In this document: piece after piece, positions 16,563-26,730 of the stretch
Numbering within the stretch: the stretch's first letter is position 1
Layout: the number at the start of each line of letters is the position of its first letter
Assembly: GCF_001043975.1 (NCBI RefSeq)
Contig: NZ_LABY01000069.1
Coordinates: 1-61,132, forward strand
Origin: Methylobacterium variabile
Lineage (GTDB): Bacteria > Pseudomonadota > Alphaproteobacteria > Rhizobiales > Beijerinckiaceae
Length of the DNA stretch: 61,132 nt
Reading direction: 5' to 3'
The notes under the pieces: model-generated
What the model was told of the DNA's origin: nothing
What the model saw: the letters and a program-made list of their open reading frames with translations, nothing else
Database searches by the model: none
Program-made: the position numbers and the translations under genes

Positions 16563-18164
16563 TCACTGCACGCTGATCCGGGTCATGTCGACGAACCACG
16601 ACTGGGGCGAGACGAGGCCCTTCACCCGCGGCGACATCGCCCTGGGGTTGAGGTCATGGACGATGTACAGCCAGGGCGGATCATCGACCAGTCGCTCATG
16701 CGCCGCCCGCGTGGCCGTGGCGATGGTCGCGGGGTCGGTCGCCCCGGCGAGTTCCTTGAGCGCCGCGTCGAAGCGGGCATCCGTCCATTGCGGGAAGTTG
16801 AAGCCCTTCGGCGAGACGTTGGCGGAGGAGAAGTAGCGCGCCATCACGGCGACGTCCGAGGAGGGCGACGAGACGTTGAGCGCGTGCGCGCCCTGGAGCG
16901 CCGGCGAGTCCGGCGCCGACCGCCCGGCGTTGAGCAGCACCTGCCACTCGACCACGTTGAAGCTGACATCGACGTTGCAGGTCTGCTTCAGGTTCTCCTG
17001 CAGGAACTCGTTCATCGGCAGCGGCTGCATCTGGCCCGAGCCCGAGGTCGAGATCATCACCTTGAGGGCGAGCGGGTTCTTCTCGGTGTAGCCGGCCTCG
17101 GCGAGGAGCGCCCGGCCCTTCTTCGGATCGAGTCCATAGCGGTTCTGCGGCGCGCCGAAATCCGGGTCGCCCGCCTTGAGCCAGCCGACCGCCGGCTCGG
17201 CGGTGCCGTTCAGGAAGGTCACCAGCCCGTCCCGGTCGATGCAGTAGTTCAGGGCCTGGCGCACCCGGACGTCCTTGAGCGGGCTCTTCTCCGCGCCGAT
17301 GTTGTAGAACCACGGCCAGACATGCGGGTAGGAGCCGGTGGTGATGACGAAGCCCGCCTGGCGCAGGGACGGGATGCCGTCCGGCGCCGGCGCCTCGATC
17401 CAGTCGACCTGCCCGGCCCGCAACGCGGCGATGCGGGCATTGGCCTCCGGGATCGGCATCAGGCGCACCCGGTCGACCTTCGGGAGGCTCTCCCGGTCCC
17501 AGTAGGCGTCGTTGCGGGCGAGCTCGACTACCTCCCGCGGCCGGACCTGGGTGATGCGGAACGGCCCGGTCCCCGCCGCCGGCAGGGCCGCGACCTTGGC
17601 CCAGTCCCGCCCGACCTTCTCGAACGAGGCCGGCGAGGTGAACAGCAGGTAGACCACCATGTAGGGGAAGTACGACGCCGGCGCCGCGCTGGTGATGGCG
17701 ACCGTGCGCTCGTCGATCTTGCGGTAGCCCGCCAGCAGCGGGGCCCGCGCCCGGCTGATGCCGGCGGCCGGCGGCTCGTAGTGCGGGCTGTCCGGCTTGA
17801 AGTAGCGGTCGAGGTTCCACACCACGGCGTCGGCGTCGAAGGCGGTGCCGTCGTGAAAGCGCACGCCCGGGCGCAGGTGGAAGATCCAGGTCGCCTTGTC
17901 GTCGGGCGCCTGCTCCCAGCGCTCGGCGAGGCCCGGACGCAGGCCCGCCAGCCGGTCGGTGCGGGAGAGGTCCCACAGCACCAGGCCCTCGAAGACCGGA
18001 TAGCCGAGGAAGCGCATCCCCTCGAAGCCGTTGTTCGGCATGCCGGTGGTGGTCGGCACGTCGGCGGCGGTCATGCCGATGCGCAGGACGGAGTCGGCAT
18101 GGGCCGGCGCGGCGGCGAGAACGAGGGCCGAGAGGGCGGCGGACGGGGCGAGCGTGCGAGTCAT
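16563..18164 (-). CDS. ABC transporter substrate-binding protein, family 5 (peptide/opine/nickel type)
   Basis: A 533-residue periplasmic binding protein. The signal peptide is MTRTLAPSAALSALVLAA with cleavage near AHA-DS. Family 5 phrases are present: YPVFEGLVLWDLSRTDRLAG, LRPGLAERWEQAPDD, TWIFHLRPGVRFHDGTAF, DADAVVWNLDRYF, VRQALNYCIDRDGL and GYTEKNPLALKVMIST. The start is the ATG at 18164. It is an orphan: no permease or ATPase of the Dpp/Opp type lies next to it, so it must use a transporter encoded elsewhere or be part of a scattered system. It is co-transcribed with the amidase downstream. Confidence 0.9.
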   Translation of the reverse strand: MTRTLAPSAALSALVLAAAPAHADSVLRIGMTAADVPTTTGMPNNGFEGMRFLGYPVFEGLVLWDLSRTDRLAGLRPGLAERWEQAPDDKATWIFHLRPGVRFHDGTAFDADAVVWNLDRYFKPDSPHYEPPAAGISRARAPLLAGYRKIDERTVAITSAAPASYFPYMVVYLLFTSPASFEKVGRDWAKVAALPAAGTGPFRITQVRPREVVELARNDAYWDRESLPKVDRVRLMPIPEANARIAALRAGQVDWIEAPAPDGIPSLRQAGFVITTGSYPHVWPWFYNIGAEKSPLKDVRVRQALNYCIDRDGLVTFLNGTAEPAVGWLKAGDPDFGAPQNRYGLDPKKGRALLAEAGYTEKNPLALKVMISTSGSGQMQPLPMNEFLQENLKQTCNVDVSFNVVEWQVLLNAGRSAPDSPALQGAHALNVSSPSSDVAVMARYFSSANVSPKGFNFPQWTDARFDAALKELAGATDPATIATATRAAHERLVDDPPWLYIVHDLNPRAMSPRVKGLVSPQSWFVDMTRISVQ

Positions 18165-18253
18165 GGCGGGACGGCGGGCTCCGTGTTGGCCCGCCGACGC
18201 CGCAAGAGCCGGGCCATTCCGGCTCCGGCGACGCTCCTTTGTTAAGATTTTTG

Positions 18254-19011
18254 TTAGCTCTTGAGCCGGTACCCCGTCCGGAAGATCCAGGCGACCGCCG
18301 CCAGGCAGGCGACGAGGAACACCAGCGCCATGCCGAGGCTCACCGCCGGATTGACGTCCGAGTGGCCGTAGAAGCTCCAGCGGAAGCCGCTGATGAGGTA
18401 GACCACCGGGTTGACGAGGCTCACCGTCCGCCACAGCGGCGGCAGCATGTCGATGGAGTAGAAGCTGCCGCCTAAGAAGGTCAGCGGCGTGACGATGAGG
18501 AGCGGCACGAGCTGCAGCTTCTCGAACCCGTCCGCCCACAGGCCGATCACGAAGCCGAACAGGCTGAAGGTCACGGCGGTGAGCACCAGGAACAGCACCA
18601 TGACGAAGGGGTGCTCGATGCGCAGGGGCACGAACAGCGCCGAGGTCGCCAGGATGATCAGCCCGAGCATGATCGACTTGGTGGCCGCCGCCCCGACATA
18701 GCCGGCGACGATCTCCACCGCCCCGATCGGCGCCGACAGGATCTCGTAGATCGTGCCGGAGAAGCGCGGGAAGTAGATGCCGAACGACGCGTTGGCGATG
18801 CTCTGGGTGAGCAGCGTCAGCATGATCAGCCCCGGCACGATGAAGGCGCCGTAGGGAACGCCGTCGACCGAGGTGATCCGCCCGCCGATCGCGGCGCCGA
18901 AGACCACGAAGTAGAGCGAGGTCGAGATCACCGGCGCGACGATGCTCTGCAGGAGCGTGCGGAAGGCGCGGTGCATCTCGAAGCCGTAGATGGCGCGGAT
19001 GGCGGGCCAGT

Positions 19012-19015
<4 letters not shown>
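18254..19015 (-). CDS. ABC-2 type transporter permease
   Basis: A 253-residue membrane protein with about six hydrophobic segments, matching ABC-2 permeases of the NodJ/DrrB class. Typical phrases are [59 protein letters not shown], and [20 protein letters not shown] followed by [14 protein letters not shown]. Its ATG overlaps the stop of the ATPase gene (ATGA). The pair would export a lipid, polysaccharide or drug-like compound; the substrate is not evident. An A/T-rich patch (about 18237-18258) lies at its 3' end. Confidence 0.93.
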
Positions 19016-19938
<923 letters not shown>

Positions 19939-20152
19939 CCGGTCCCGGGCGTCGTGAGGCTAGCCTTGGGCTAACGGGATGGCGGATCACCTAGGCCGGC
20001 CGGGACCGGTCCGCCACCATCCCGAGCCGGTAACCCGACGCGCCCGGGCGCGACGCGCCGAGAAACCGCCGGGGTGTGGCGCGGATGCGCGCGCTTTGAA
20101 CCATCGGGCCGGCGCGCGGGCGCGTCCGGCGGCCTTGGGATCGGGTCGTCCG

Positions 20153-20707
20153 TCAGGTGGTCCGGGACGGGCCGTCCCCGCCCGTCGTATCATCGGCCTC
20201 GTCGTCCGCCTCGTCGTCGACGAGGGAATCCTCGTCCTCCGACTCCGGCCGTTCGGCCTCGTCGTCCCGCGTCCGGGTCTTGGTGTAGAAGTTGCCGACC
20301 TGCAGCGCCTCGCCGGCCGTCACCATGGCGCTGAGATAGGCGTTGATGGTAGCTGGTGCCGCGTCGGGCAGGGCCCGCAGGATCTGCGGCTGTGACAGGC
20401 CCTGCGGCCCGGCGCCGTCGATCAGCGCCTTAAGGCGGCCCTTGGTCGAGTTCGCCCGCGGCCCCCTCGGGCCGCGACGCCCGCTCGCACGGGCCTCGCC
20501 CCGTTCCGCGCCCGATGCCGAACCGGCGGACGGCAGCGACAGGCCGAGCTCCTCGATCGGCGTATCCTCGATGATCGCCCGGAGGGCGTTCTCGGCGAGC
20601 CGCAGCTTGGCCAGCTCTGCCCCGATGCGCTCGTACTCGACCTCAAGCGCCGCCCGCCGTTCGCTCACATCAGCCAAGGCTTTCATGAGCGCATCATTCC
20701 CCGACAT
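20153..20707 (-). CDS. hypothetical protein: coiled coil, probable winged helix, acidic tail
   Basis: 184 residues from the ATG at 20707, which has GGAGGGG about 5 bases upstream. Residues about 1-55 are a heptad-like helix rich in Glu/Arg/Leu (ALADVSERRAALEVEYERIG). The middle is basic and Arg/Gly-rich. Residues about 95-150 (NSTKGRLKALIDGAGPQGLS, QPQILRALPDAAPATINAYL and VGNFYTKTRTR) look like a small winged-helix with a wing. The last 35 residues are almost all Asp/Glu. It resembles small DNA-associated proteins, but no family is recognised. It is monocistronic. Confidence 0.75.
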   Translation of the reverse strand: MSGNDALMKALADVSERRAALEVEYERIGAELAKLRLAENALRAIIEDTPIEELGLSLPSAGSASGAERGEARASGRRGPRGPRANSTKGRLKALIDGAGPQGLSQPQILRALPDAAPATINAYLSAMVTAGEALQVGNFYTKTRTRDDEAERPESEDEDSLVDDEADDEADDTTGGDGPSRTT

Positions 20708-21064
20708 TGCCCCTCCAGACATCCTGGGCACGGGCTCCTTGCATAGGCGGCGTGCATCGTCAACGAAGGCGCTCAGCGGAAGAAGACCTGCAGGCATGCG
20801 CGCGCAGTCGGAGGCCGGCGCCCATGCCCGTCCCGGGCGAGTACCGGCGGATGGTACCGGACCGGAGCACCGGATCGAGCGAAGCGGGCGCGAAATCTTT
20901 CATCATCCACCGCCATGTCTTCGTGCAAGGCAGGGCGCGCGGCAAGACGCGATCGGAGCAGAGTCAAGAGAGGGGGATTTGGACACAGGTCGGACGATTT
21001 TGGACACAGCGGCATGACAGCCGCAGTCGCCCGACGGGCTAAATCCTGCCAGAATTGAATAAAG
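20708..21064. other. gene-free gap with an 11-bp direct repeat
   Basis: Between the hypothetical gene and tRNA-Lys I see no credible coding region. TTTGGACACAG occurs twice in direct orientation, at 20978-20988 and 20999-21009, 21 bases (two helical turns) apart, just beyond the tRNA 3' end. This could be a regulatory pair or the remnant of a mobile-element end. Confidence 0.4.
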
Positions 21065-21140
21065 TGGTGAGCGCGCTGGGACTCGAACCCAGGACCTACA
21101 GATTAAAAGTCCGTTGCTCTACCAGCTGAGCTACGCGCCC
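21065..21140 (-). tRNA. tRNA-Lys (anticodon TTT), CCA encoded
   Basis: The minus strand folds into a complete cloverleaf. The acceptor GGGCGCG pairs with CGCGCTC (one G-T pair). The D-arm is AGCTCAGCTGGTAGAGC, the anticodon arm is CGGACTTTTAATCTG with TTT in the loop, and the T-arm is CTGGGTTCGAGTCCCAG. The discriminator is A, and CCA is genomically encoded (complement of 21065-21067). Confidence 0.97.
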
Positions 21141-21268
21141 GCTCCCGGGGATGACGGCGCGGCGCTGGCGGGCCGGCCCAGGTCCTGTTCGGAGCAGACG
21201 CGGACATAGGGGGTTGACGCGGCCCGGTCAACCGGGAGACCAGGGCCGCCCACAACCGCCGCATCCCG

Positions 21269-22345
21269 ATGGTCCTCGATCCCGCAACACCCGCCGGATA
21301 TGCCCCGGCGATGCCGGCCGCCTGGTGGCGCTTCGCCGGCCTTCTCGTCGGGGCGGCCTGCCTCATGGGGCTGACGGTGCTCGCCTTCGTGGCCCTCCTG
21401 GACCCCTACGGCCTGCGCGCCGCGCCGGGGCGGGCGCCCGGACCGATCATGGATCTCAACCAGCGCTTCATGTACCCGCAGGTGGTGCGCGGCGGTGCCT
21501 ACGATTCCGCCGTGTTCGGCACCTCGACCGCCCGCCTCCTCGATCCTCAGGCCCTCGACCGGGCCTTCGGCGGCCGCTTCGCCAACCTCGCCATGAACGC
21601 GGCGACGCCCTGGGAGCAGGCCCAGCTCGCCCGGCTGTTCCTGACCCGGGCACCGGCGAGAGCGGTGGTGTTCGGACTCGACGCGCCGTGGTGCGAGGCG
21701 GATGCCGACGTGAAGCGCCTGACCTTCCGGGCCTTCCCGCCCTGGCTCTACGGCGAGCGGCCGGGCCTCGCCGCCCTGTTCCATCAGTGGAACCTCCAGA
21801 GCGTCCAGGTCGCGGGCCGGGTGCTGCTGCACCGTCTCGGGCGAATGCCGGCACGCATCCGCGGCGACGGCTACGAGGTCTTCACCCCGCCGGAATCGCA
21901 CTACGACGCCGCCCGGGCGGCGGCGCACATCCACGGCGACGGGCTGGCCGCCGAACCCGCGCCCGAGGCGGATCCCGCCACGCCGGCCCTTCCCTGGCTC
22001 GACGAGCTCCTCGGCCTCGTGCCGGCGGACGGGCTCAAGCTCGTCGCCTTCATGCCGGTGAACGTGGAGGCACAGCCGCGGCCGGGCAGCGCCGGCGCCG
22101 TCCGGGAGGCGGCCTGCAAGGCGCAAGTGGCGGAGATCGCCCGCCGGCACGGCGCCACACTGGTCGATTTCCGCATCCCGTCGCCGGTGACGCGGGACGA
22201 CACCAACTACTGGGACGCCCTGCACTACCGCCTGCCGATCGCCGCCCGCGTCGTCGCCGGCCTGCGCCGGGCCGCGGACGAGGGGCGCGACGATCCGGAC
22301 GGGTTCTACCGCGTCCTCGCGGCGAAGCCGGCAGCGGAGCGCTGA
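21269..22345 (+). CDS. membrane-anchored SGNH-like protein of unknown function
   Basis: A 358-residue protein with a single N-terminal membrane segment (about 20-44) and a large, probably periplasmic domain. VFGTSTARLLDP has the look of an SGNH block I (Ser86), and NYWDALHYR near the C-terminus supplies Asp316 and His319 as in block V. This resembles the AlgX/DltD-like SGNH fold used in acyl transfer to surface glycans. No polysaccharide genes are adjacent, so the role is open. Its stop is only 4 bases from the convergent tgt stop, with no terminator between them. Confidence 0.75.
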   Translation: MVLDPATPAGYAPAMPAAWWRFAGLLVGAACLMGLTVLAFVALLDPYGLRAAPGRAPGPIMDLNQRFMYPQVVRGGAYDSAVFGTSTARLLDPQALDRAFGGRFANLAMNAATPWEQAQLARLFLTRAPARAVVFGLDAPWCEADADVKRLTFRAFPPWLYGERPGLAALFHQWNLQSVQVAGRVLLHRLGRMPARIRGDGYEVFTPPESHYDAARAAAHIHGDGLAAEPAPEADPATPALPWLDELLGLVPADGLKLVAFMPVNVEAQPRPGSAGAVREAACKAQVAEIARRHGATLVDFRIPSPVTRDDTNYWDALHYRLPIAARVVAGLRRAADEGRDDPDGFYRVLAAKPAAER

Positions 22346-22349
22346 CGCG

Positions 22350-23483
22350 TCAGGCGGCCCGGTCGCGCTCGGCCTTCTCCCAGCCCTCGCGGGTCTCGCC
22401 GATGAAGTCCTGGAGCCGCCCGGCCGCGATGGCGCGGCGCAGGCCCGCCATCAGGTCCTGGTAGTAGGACAGGTTGTTCCAGGTCAGCAGCATCATGCCG
22501 AGGATCTCGCCGGCCCGGACGAGGTGGTGCAGGTAGGCCTTGCTGTACTGGTTGGCCGCCGGGCAGGTCGATTCCGGATCGAGGGGCGCGTTGTCCTCGG
22601 CGAAACGGGCGTTGCGCAGGTTGAGGCGGCCATGGCGGGTGTAGACCATGCCGTGCCGGCCGGCCCGGGTCGGCATCACGCAGTCGAACATGTCGATGCC
22701 GCGGCTCACCGCCTGCACGATGTCGTCCGGCGTGCCGACGCCCATCAGGTAGCGCGGCTTCGTGGTCGGCAGGTGCGGTTCCACCGTCTCGATCATCGCC
22801 AGCATGGTCGCCTGCGGCTCGCCGACCGCCAGGCCGCCGATGGCGTAGCCCTTGAGGTCGAGGCCGACGAGCGCCCGGGCGCTCTCGACCCGCAGGGCCG
22901 GAATGTCGCCGCCCTGCACGATGCCGAACATCGCTCGCCCGGGCTGGTCGCCGAAGGCGATGCGGCAGCGCTCGGCCCAGCGCAGGGACAGGCGCATCGC
23001 GCTCTCGATCGCCGCTTCCGGCGCGGGCAGGCGTACGCACTCGTCGAGCTGCATCTGGATGTCTGAGCCGAGCAGGCCCTGGATCTCGATCGAGCGCTCG
23101 GGGCTCAGGAGATGCGCCGTGCCGTCGATGTGCGACTGGAACCGCACCCCGGTCTCATCGAGCTTGCGCAGGCCCGCGAGCGACATGACCTGGAAGCCGC
23201 CGGAATCGGTCAGGATCGGGTAGGGCCACTGCATCATGGCGTGCAGGCCGCCCAGGCGCGCCACCCGCTCGGCGCCGGGGCGTAGCATCAGGTGATAGGT
23301 GTTGCCCAGCACCACGTCGGCGCCGAGGGCCTTCACCTGCTCGGGATACATCGCCTTGACGGTGCCGGCGGTGCCCACCGGCATGAAGGCCGGGGTGCGG
23401 ATGACGCCGCGCGGCATGCGGATCTCGCCGGTGCGGGCGGCTCCGTCGGTCGCCGCCACCGTGAAGCTGAACTGGTCGGTCAT
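22350..23483 (-). CDS. tgt: tRNA-guanine transglycosylase (queuosine), zinc ligands absent
   Basis: A 377-residue enzyme that exchanges G34 for preQ1 in tRNAs for Asp, Asn, His and Tyr. Substrate-pocket motifs are intact: [33 protein letters not shown], and the nucleophile Asp (about 267) in [15 protein letters not shown]. The usual zinc site is degenerate. The C-x-C-x-x-C of other bacterial enzymes reads S305-T-C307-P-A-A310, and the ligand His (T-x-H-N) is Asn336 in TWNN; only Cys307 remains. The rest of the C-terminal domain is normal in length. The start overlaps the queA stop (ATGA), so the two are translationally coupled. Confidence 0.95.
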   Translation of the reverse strand: MTDQFSFTVAATDGAARTGEIRMPRGVIRTPAFMPVGTAGTVKAMYPEQVKALGADVVLGNTYHLMLRPGAERVARLGGLHAMMQWPYPILTDSGGFQVMSLAGLRKLDETGVRFQSHIDGTAHLLSPERSIEIQGLLGSDIQMQLDECVRLPAPEAAIESAMRLSLRWAERCRIAFGDQPGRAMFGIVQGGDIPALRVESARALVGLDLKGYAIGGLAVGEPQATMLAMIETVEPHLPTTKPRYLMGVGTPDDIVQAVSRGIDMFDCVMPTRAGRHGMVYTRHGRLNLRNARFAEDNAPLDPESTCPAANQYSKAYLHHLVRAGEILGMMLLTWNNLSYYQDLMAGLRRAIAAGRLQDFIGETREGWEKAERDRAA

Positions 23484-24568
23484 CGCGTCTCCGCCCGGAA
23501 GAGCAGGCTGGCATCGCCGTAGGAGTAGAACCGGTAGCCGCGTTCGATGGCTGCGGCGTAGGCCGCGCGCATCGGCTCGAGGCCCGCGAAGGCCGAGACC
23601 AGCATGAACAGGGTCGAGCGCGGCAGGTGGAAGTTGGTCATCAGCGCGTCGACGGCGCGAAAGCGATAGCCCGGGGTGATGAAGATGTCGGTGGCGCCGG
23701 TCCACGGTTGGATCGTGCCGTCGGGCGCCGCTGCGCTCTCGAGGAGCCGCAGGGCCGTGGTGCCGACCGCGACGATGCGCCCGCCGGCCGCGCGGGCCCG
23801 GTTCAGGGCGTCGGCCGCCGCCCGGGTGATCTCCCCGACCTCCGCATGCATGCGGTGCTCGTCGGTGTCGTCGGCCTTCACCGGCAGGAAGGTGCCGGCG
23901 CCGACGTGGAGCGTGACCCTGACCTCGGACAGGCCCGCCGCCGCGCACGCCGCCAGCAGGTCGGGCGTGAAGTGCAGGCCGGCCGTGGGCGCCGCCACCG
24001 CACCGGGCTCGCGGGCGAAGACCGTCTGGTAGTCGGCGGCGTCCTGCGCGTCGGTCGGACGCTTGGCGGCGATGTAGGGGGGCAGCGGCAGCTCGCCCAA
24101 GGCCGCCACCGCCTCGTCGAGGGCCGGCCCCGAGAGGTCGAAGGCGAAGGTGGTCTCGCCCCCCTCCCCGCGCTCGGCGACGGTGGCGTCGAGGCGGGTG
24201 AGCGCGCACGTCCCGCCCTCGCCGGCCTGCCCGAAGCTGACCCGGTCGCCGACCCGCAGGCGCTTGGCCGGGCGCGCGAAGGCGCGCCAGCGGTCCGCGC
24301 TTTCCCGCAGGTGCAGCATCGCCTCGATCCGGACCGCTCCACCCTCGGGCCTGTGGCGCAGGCCGTGCAGCCGGGCCGGGATCACCCGCGTGTCGTTGAA
24401 GACCAGCACGTCGCCCGGAAGCAGGAGGCCCGGCAGGTCGCGTACCACGCGGTCCTCCGGAGGCTCGCCCGGGCGCAGCAGCATCAGGCGGCCCGCATCC
24501 CGCGGCACCGCGGGCCGGAGCGCGATGCGGTCCTCCGGCAGGTCGAAATCGAACAGGTCCACGCGCAT
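23480..24568 (-). CDS. queA: S-adenosylmethionine:tRNA ribosyltransferase-isomerase
   Basis: A 362-residue enzyme converting preQ1-tRNA to epoxyqueuosine-tRNA using the ribosyl group of SAM. It starts [19 protein letters not shown] and has the family phrases [62 protein letters not shown], and [10 protein letters not shown] followed by MLVSAFAG. The ATG at 24568 is preferred over upstream in-frame codons because the conserved N-terminus begins there. It is directly coupled to tgt, the preceding step in queuosine synthesis. Confidence 0.97.
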   Translation of the reverse strand: MRVDLFDFDLPEDRIALRPAVPRDAGRLMLLRPGEPPEDRVVRDLPGLLLPGDVLVFNDTRVIPARLHGLRHRPEGGAVRIEAMLHLRESADRWRAFARPAKRLRVGDRVSFGQAGEGGTCALTRLDATVAERGEGGETTFAFDLSGPALDEAVAALGELPLPPYIAAKRPTDAQDAADYQTVFAREPGAVAAPTAGLHFTPDLLAACAAAGLSEVRVTLHVGAGTFLPVKADDTDEHRMHAEVGEITRAAADALNRARAAGGRIVAVGTTALRLLESAAAPDGTIQPWTGATDIFITPGYRFRAVDALMTNFHLPRSTLFMLVSAFAGLEPMRAAYAAAIERGYRFYSYGDASLLFRAETR

Positions 24569-24624
24569 GCGGCCCTTCAGCCAGGATTCCGCCGCCGGAT
24601 CAATGGGGCACGGCGACCGAGATT

Positions 24625-24653
24625 TTGACAATAAGCTGTCAATATGAGATAGT
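24625..24653 (+). promoter_or_regulatory. promoter-like site with TTGACA-N6-TGTCAA inverted repeat
   Basis: Within the 403-base gap 24569-24971, an A/T-rich patch contains a perfect consensus -35 TTGACA (24625-24630) and GATAGT (24648-24653) at a 17-base spacing. TTGACA also forms an inverted repeat with TGTCAA (24637-24642), which would let a dimeric repressor cover the promoter. A palindrome TCGAATTCGA follows at 24659-24668. It points toward the ABM-domain gene, leaving about a 310-base leader in which I see nothing else. Confidence 0.45.
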
Positions 24654-24971
24654 GTTGTCGAATTCGAGGAGAGCCAACGCGAGTGTCGGGGACGCCCTGC
24701 TCGCCGCCGACGAACTCGCCTGCGACCCGCAGGTAGATCTTCGGCGCGGCGGCGCTCGCCGGCTCTCCCCTGACGGCAGACGGGTCACCCGCCCGCACGA
24801 TCCGGCTCGCCGGCGAGCCGATGCGGCCACCCCGCGAACGCCGTCCCGCCTTGTCGAAGCGGATCGCCCACCGGGGCGAGCCCGCTTCCCTCCGGGAACC
24901 GACGACCCTGCTCCGGCGCCTGCGCGCCGCGCTGGAGCGGACCAGGAGAGCGGCGCGCCGGAGATGGGCTC

Positions 24972-25268
24972 ATGAGCGACGTGGTACTGATCAACCCGTT
25001 CGAGGTCGCGCCCGGCGACGAGGCGGCGGCCGTCGCCTACTGGGAGCGGGCCGCCGACCACCTGCGCCGTCAGCCCGGGTTCGTTGCCACCACCCTGCAC
25101 CAGGCCGTCGCGCCCGGGCCCCGCTTCCCGCTCGTCAACGTCGCCACCTGGCGCTCTGCCGAGGATTTTCTGGCAGCGACGGGCGATTCGGCTTTCCGGG
25201 CCCTGGTCGGGCCGGAGATGGGCCGCTTCCCGCATCACCCGGGTCTCTACAAGGTCATCCGCACCTGA
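24972..25268 (+). CDS. antibiotic biosynthesis monooxygenase (ABM) domain protein
   Basis: A 98-residue single-domain protein. VVLINPFEVAPGDEAAAVAY at the start, LRRQPGFVATTLHQAV in the middle and VNVATWRSAEDFLAA near residue 65 match the dimeric alpha-beta ABM fold. These small proteins act as cofactor-less monooxygenases, haem-degrading-like enzymes or ligand binders. The His/Trp pattern does not identify a subgroup. It is monocistronic, probably driven by the TTGACA promoter about 310 bases upstream. Confidence 0.8.
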   Translation: MSDVVLINPFEVAPGDEAAAVAYWERAADHLRRQPGFVATTLHQAVAPGPRFPLVNVATWRSAEDFLAATGDSAFRALVGPEMGRFPHHPGLYKVIRT

Positions 25269-25438
25269 CGCGTCTTCGAGCGGACGCCTGACGATGGAGG
25301 GGAAGACCCTGAAGGGCGCCGATCCCGTGGCATCGATCCGTCGATGCCTCGAGGCCTGACGAAGAAGGCCGTGGCGCGCCGGCCGCCGGCGCCCCATCTG
25401 CATCGCATCGTGTTCAGCTCGTCGCGGAGTTCCCCGTC

Positions 25439-25645
25439 ATGGCCACCCATTCGACCCTCGATGCCGAGCTCGTCGTCTGGTGGGAATGCGAGGCCGGGCG
25501 GCTTGAGAGCCTCGCGGCCTCCGCCCGCTTCGGCTTCATGCGCCGGCACTACGCCCGCAAGGCCGCCGCCGCCCGGGCGCGGGCCCAGGTGAGCCGCCTG
25601 CGCGAGCAGGCCCGCGAGGCGGCGGGCCGACCCGCCGCGGTGTGA
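25439..25645 (+). CDS. small basic hypothetical protein
   Basis: 68 residues from an ATG with GGAG about 8 bases upstream. The sequence is helical and Ala/Arg-rich (FMRRHYARKAAAARARAQVS, RLREQAREAAGR) with WWECEAGRLESLA before it. No domain is recognised. It lies alone between two plus-strand genes. The composition could come from any GC-rich frame, so coding status is moderate. Confidence 0.45.
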   Translation: MATHSTLDAELVVWWECEAGRLESLAASARFGFMRRHYARKAAAARARAQVSRLREQAREAAGRPAAV

Positions 25646-25767
25646 CGGGGTCCGGGCCGGGCTCTTAGCCCCGGCTATGACCTGTGCCGTGGCCTTCCGG
25701 TGCGGGCCGCCTTATGGGAGCGGCGCCCGGCCCCGCGCCACCGGCAATCGCCTCTCGGATCGTCGTC

Positions 25768-26655
25768 ATGGAACGTGCGCAAGCCGCCGCCCTCGCCAGC
25801 GCCGGGCTCGGGCTCCTGGTGCTCGCCCTCAAGTTCGGGGCCTGGTGGATCACCGGCAGCCTGGCGCTCTACTCGGACGCACTCGAGAGCATCATCAACG
25901 TGGTGGCGGCGATGACCGCCTTCGTGGCCCTGCGGGTCGCTGCCCAGCCCGCCGACCAGGACCACCCCTATGGCCACCACAAGGCCGAGTACTTCTCGGC
26001 GGTGATCGAGGGCGCGCTGATCATCGTGGCCGCGGTGATGATCCTGCGCGAGGCCTACGACGCCCTGCAGGCGCCGAAGGCCCTCGACGCCCCCCTCATC
26101 GGCGTGGCGGTGAACGGCGTCGCCACGGTGATCAACCTGGTCTGGGGCGTGATGCTGATGCGGCGCGGCCGGGAGTTGCGCTCGCCGGCCCTGGTGGCGG
26201 ACGGCAAGCACGTGCTCGCCGACGTCGTCACCTCGGCCGGGGTGCTGGCCGGCCTCGGCCTCGTCACGGCAACCGGCTGGGCGATCCTCGATCCGGTGAT
26301 CGCTGTGGTGGTGGCCCTCAACATCCTGTGGTCGGGGGGCGCCATGGTGCGGGACTCGGTCAATGGCCTGATGGATCAGGCCGCCCCGGCCGAGATGGTG
26401 ACGCAGATCCGCCGGCTGATCTCCGAGCACGGCGAGGGCGCCCTCGAGGCCCACGACGTGCGCACCCGCCACGCCGGGCAGGCCACCTTCATCGACTTCC
26501 ACCTCGTCGTGCCGGGCGAGATGACCGTCGCGGAATCCCACGCCATCTGCGATCGGCTCGAATCCGCGATCGAGGGGGCAGTGGCGGGTGCCGTGGTGAC
26601 GATCCACGTCGAGCCCGCCGAGGAGGCCAAGCAGCGCGGCGTGCCGGTGATCTGA
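25768..26655 (+). CDS. cation diffusion facilitator (CDF) metal transporter
   Basis: 295 residues from the ATG at 25768. Upstream in-frame starts at 25684 (GTG) and 25714 (ATG) would add 28 or 18 residues that do not look conserved. Membrane segments alternate with the family motifs ITGSLALYSDALES, DQDHPYGHHKAEYFSAVIEG and DGKHVLADVVTS; the Asp and His residues form the zinc/cation site. The C-terminal cytoplasmic domain contains EAHDVRTRHAGQATFIDFHL and ends IHVEPAEEAKQ. The protein exports divalent metal such as Zn or Fe from the cytoplasm in exchange for protons. No metal regulator is adjacent. Confidence 0.93.
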   Translation: MERAQAAALASAGLGLLVLALKFGAWWITGSLALYSDALESIINVVAAMTAFVALRVAAQPADQDHPYGHHKAEYFSAVIEGALIIVAAVMILREAYDALQAPKALDAPLIGVAVNGVATVINLVWGVMLMRRGRELRSPALVADGKHVLADVVTSAGVLAGLGLVTATGWAILDPVIAVVVALNILWSGGAMVRDSVNGLMDQAAPAEMVTQIRRLISEHGEGALEAHDVRTRHAGQATFIDFHLVVPGEMTVAESHAICDRLESAIEGAVAGAVVTIHVEPAEEAKQRGVPVI

Positions 26656-26730
26656 ACCTCATTGCCTTGTCCGACCTCCGGTCGTTCGCGACAAGGCTGC
26701 CGTGATGGAAAACCAGATGGAGACCGAAGC

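Noticed and set aside
24654..24971. Riboswitch in the leader before the ABM-domain gene
   Set aside because: The leader is long enough, but no conserved riboswitch core (preQ1, SAM, TPP, cobalamin) could be recognised by eye.
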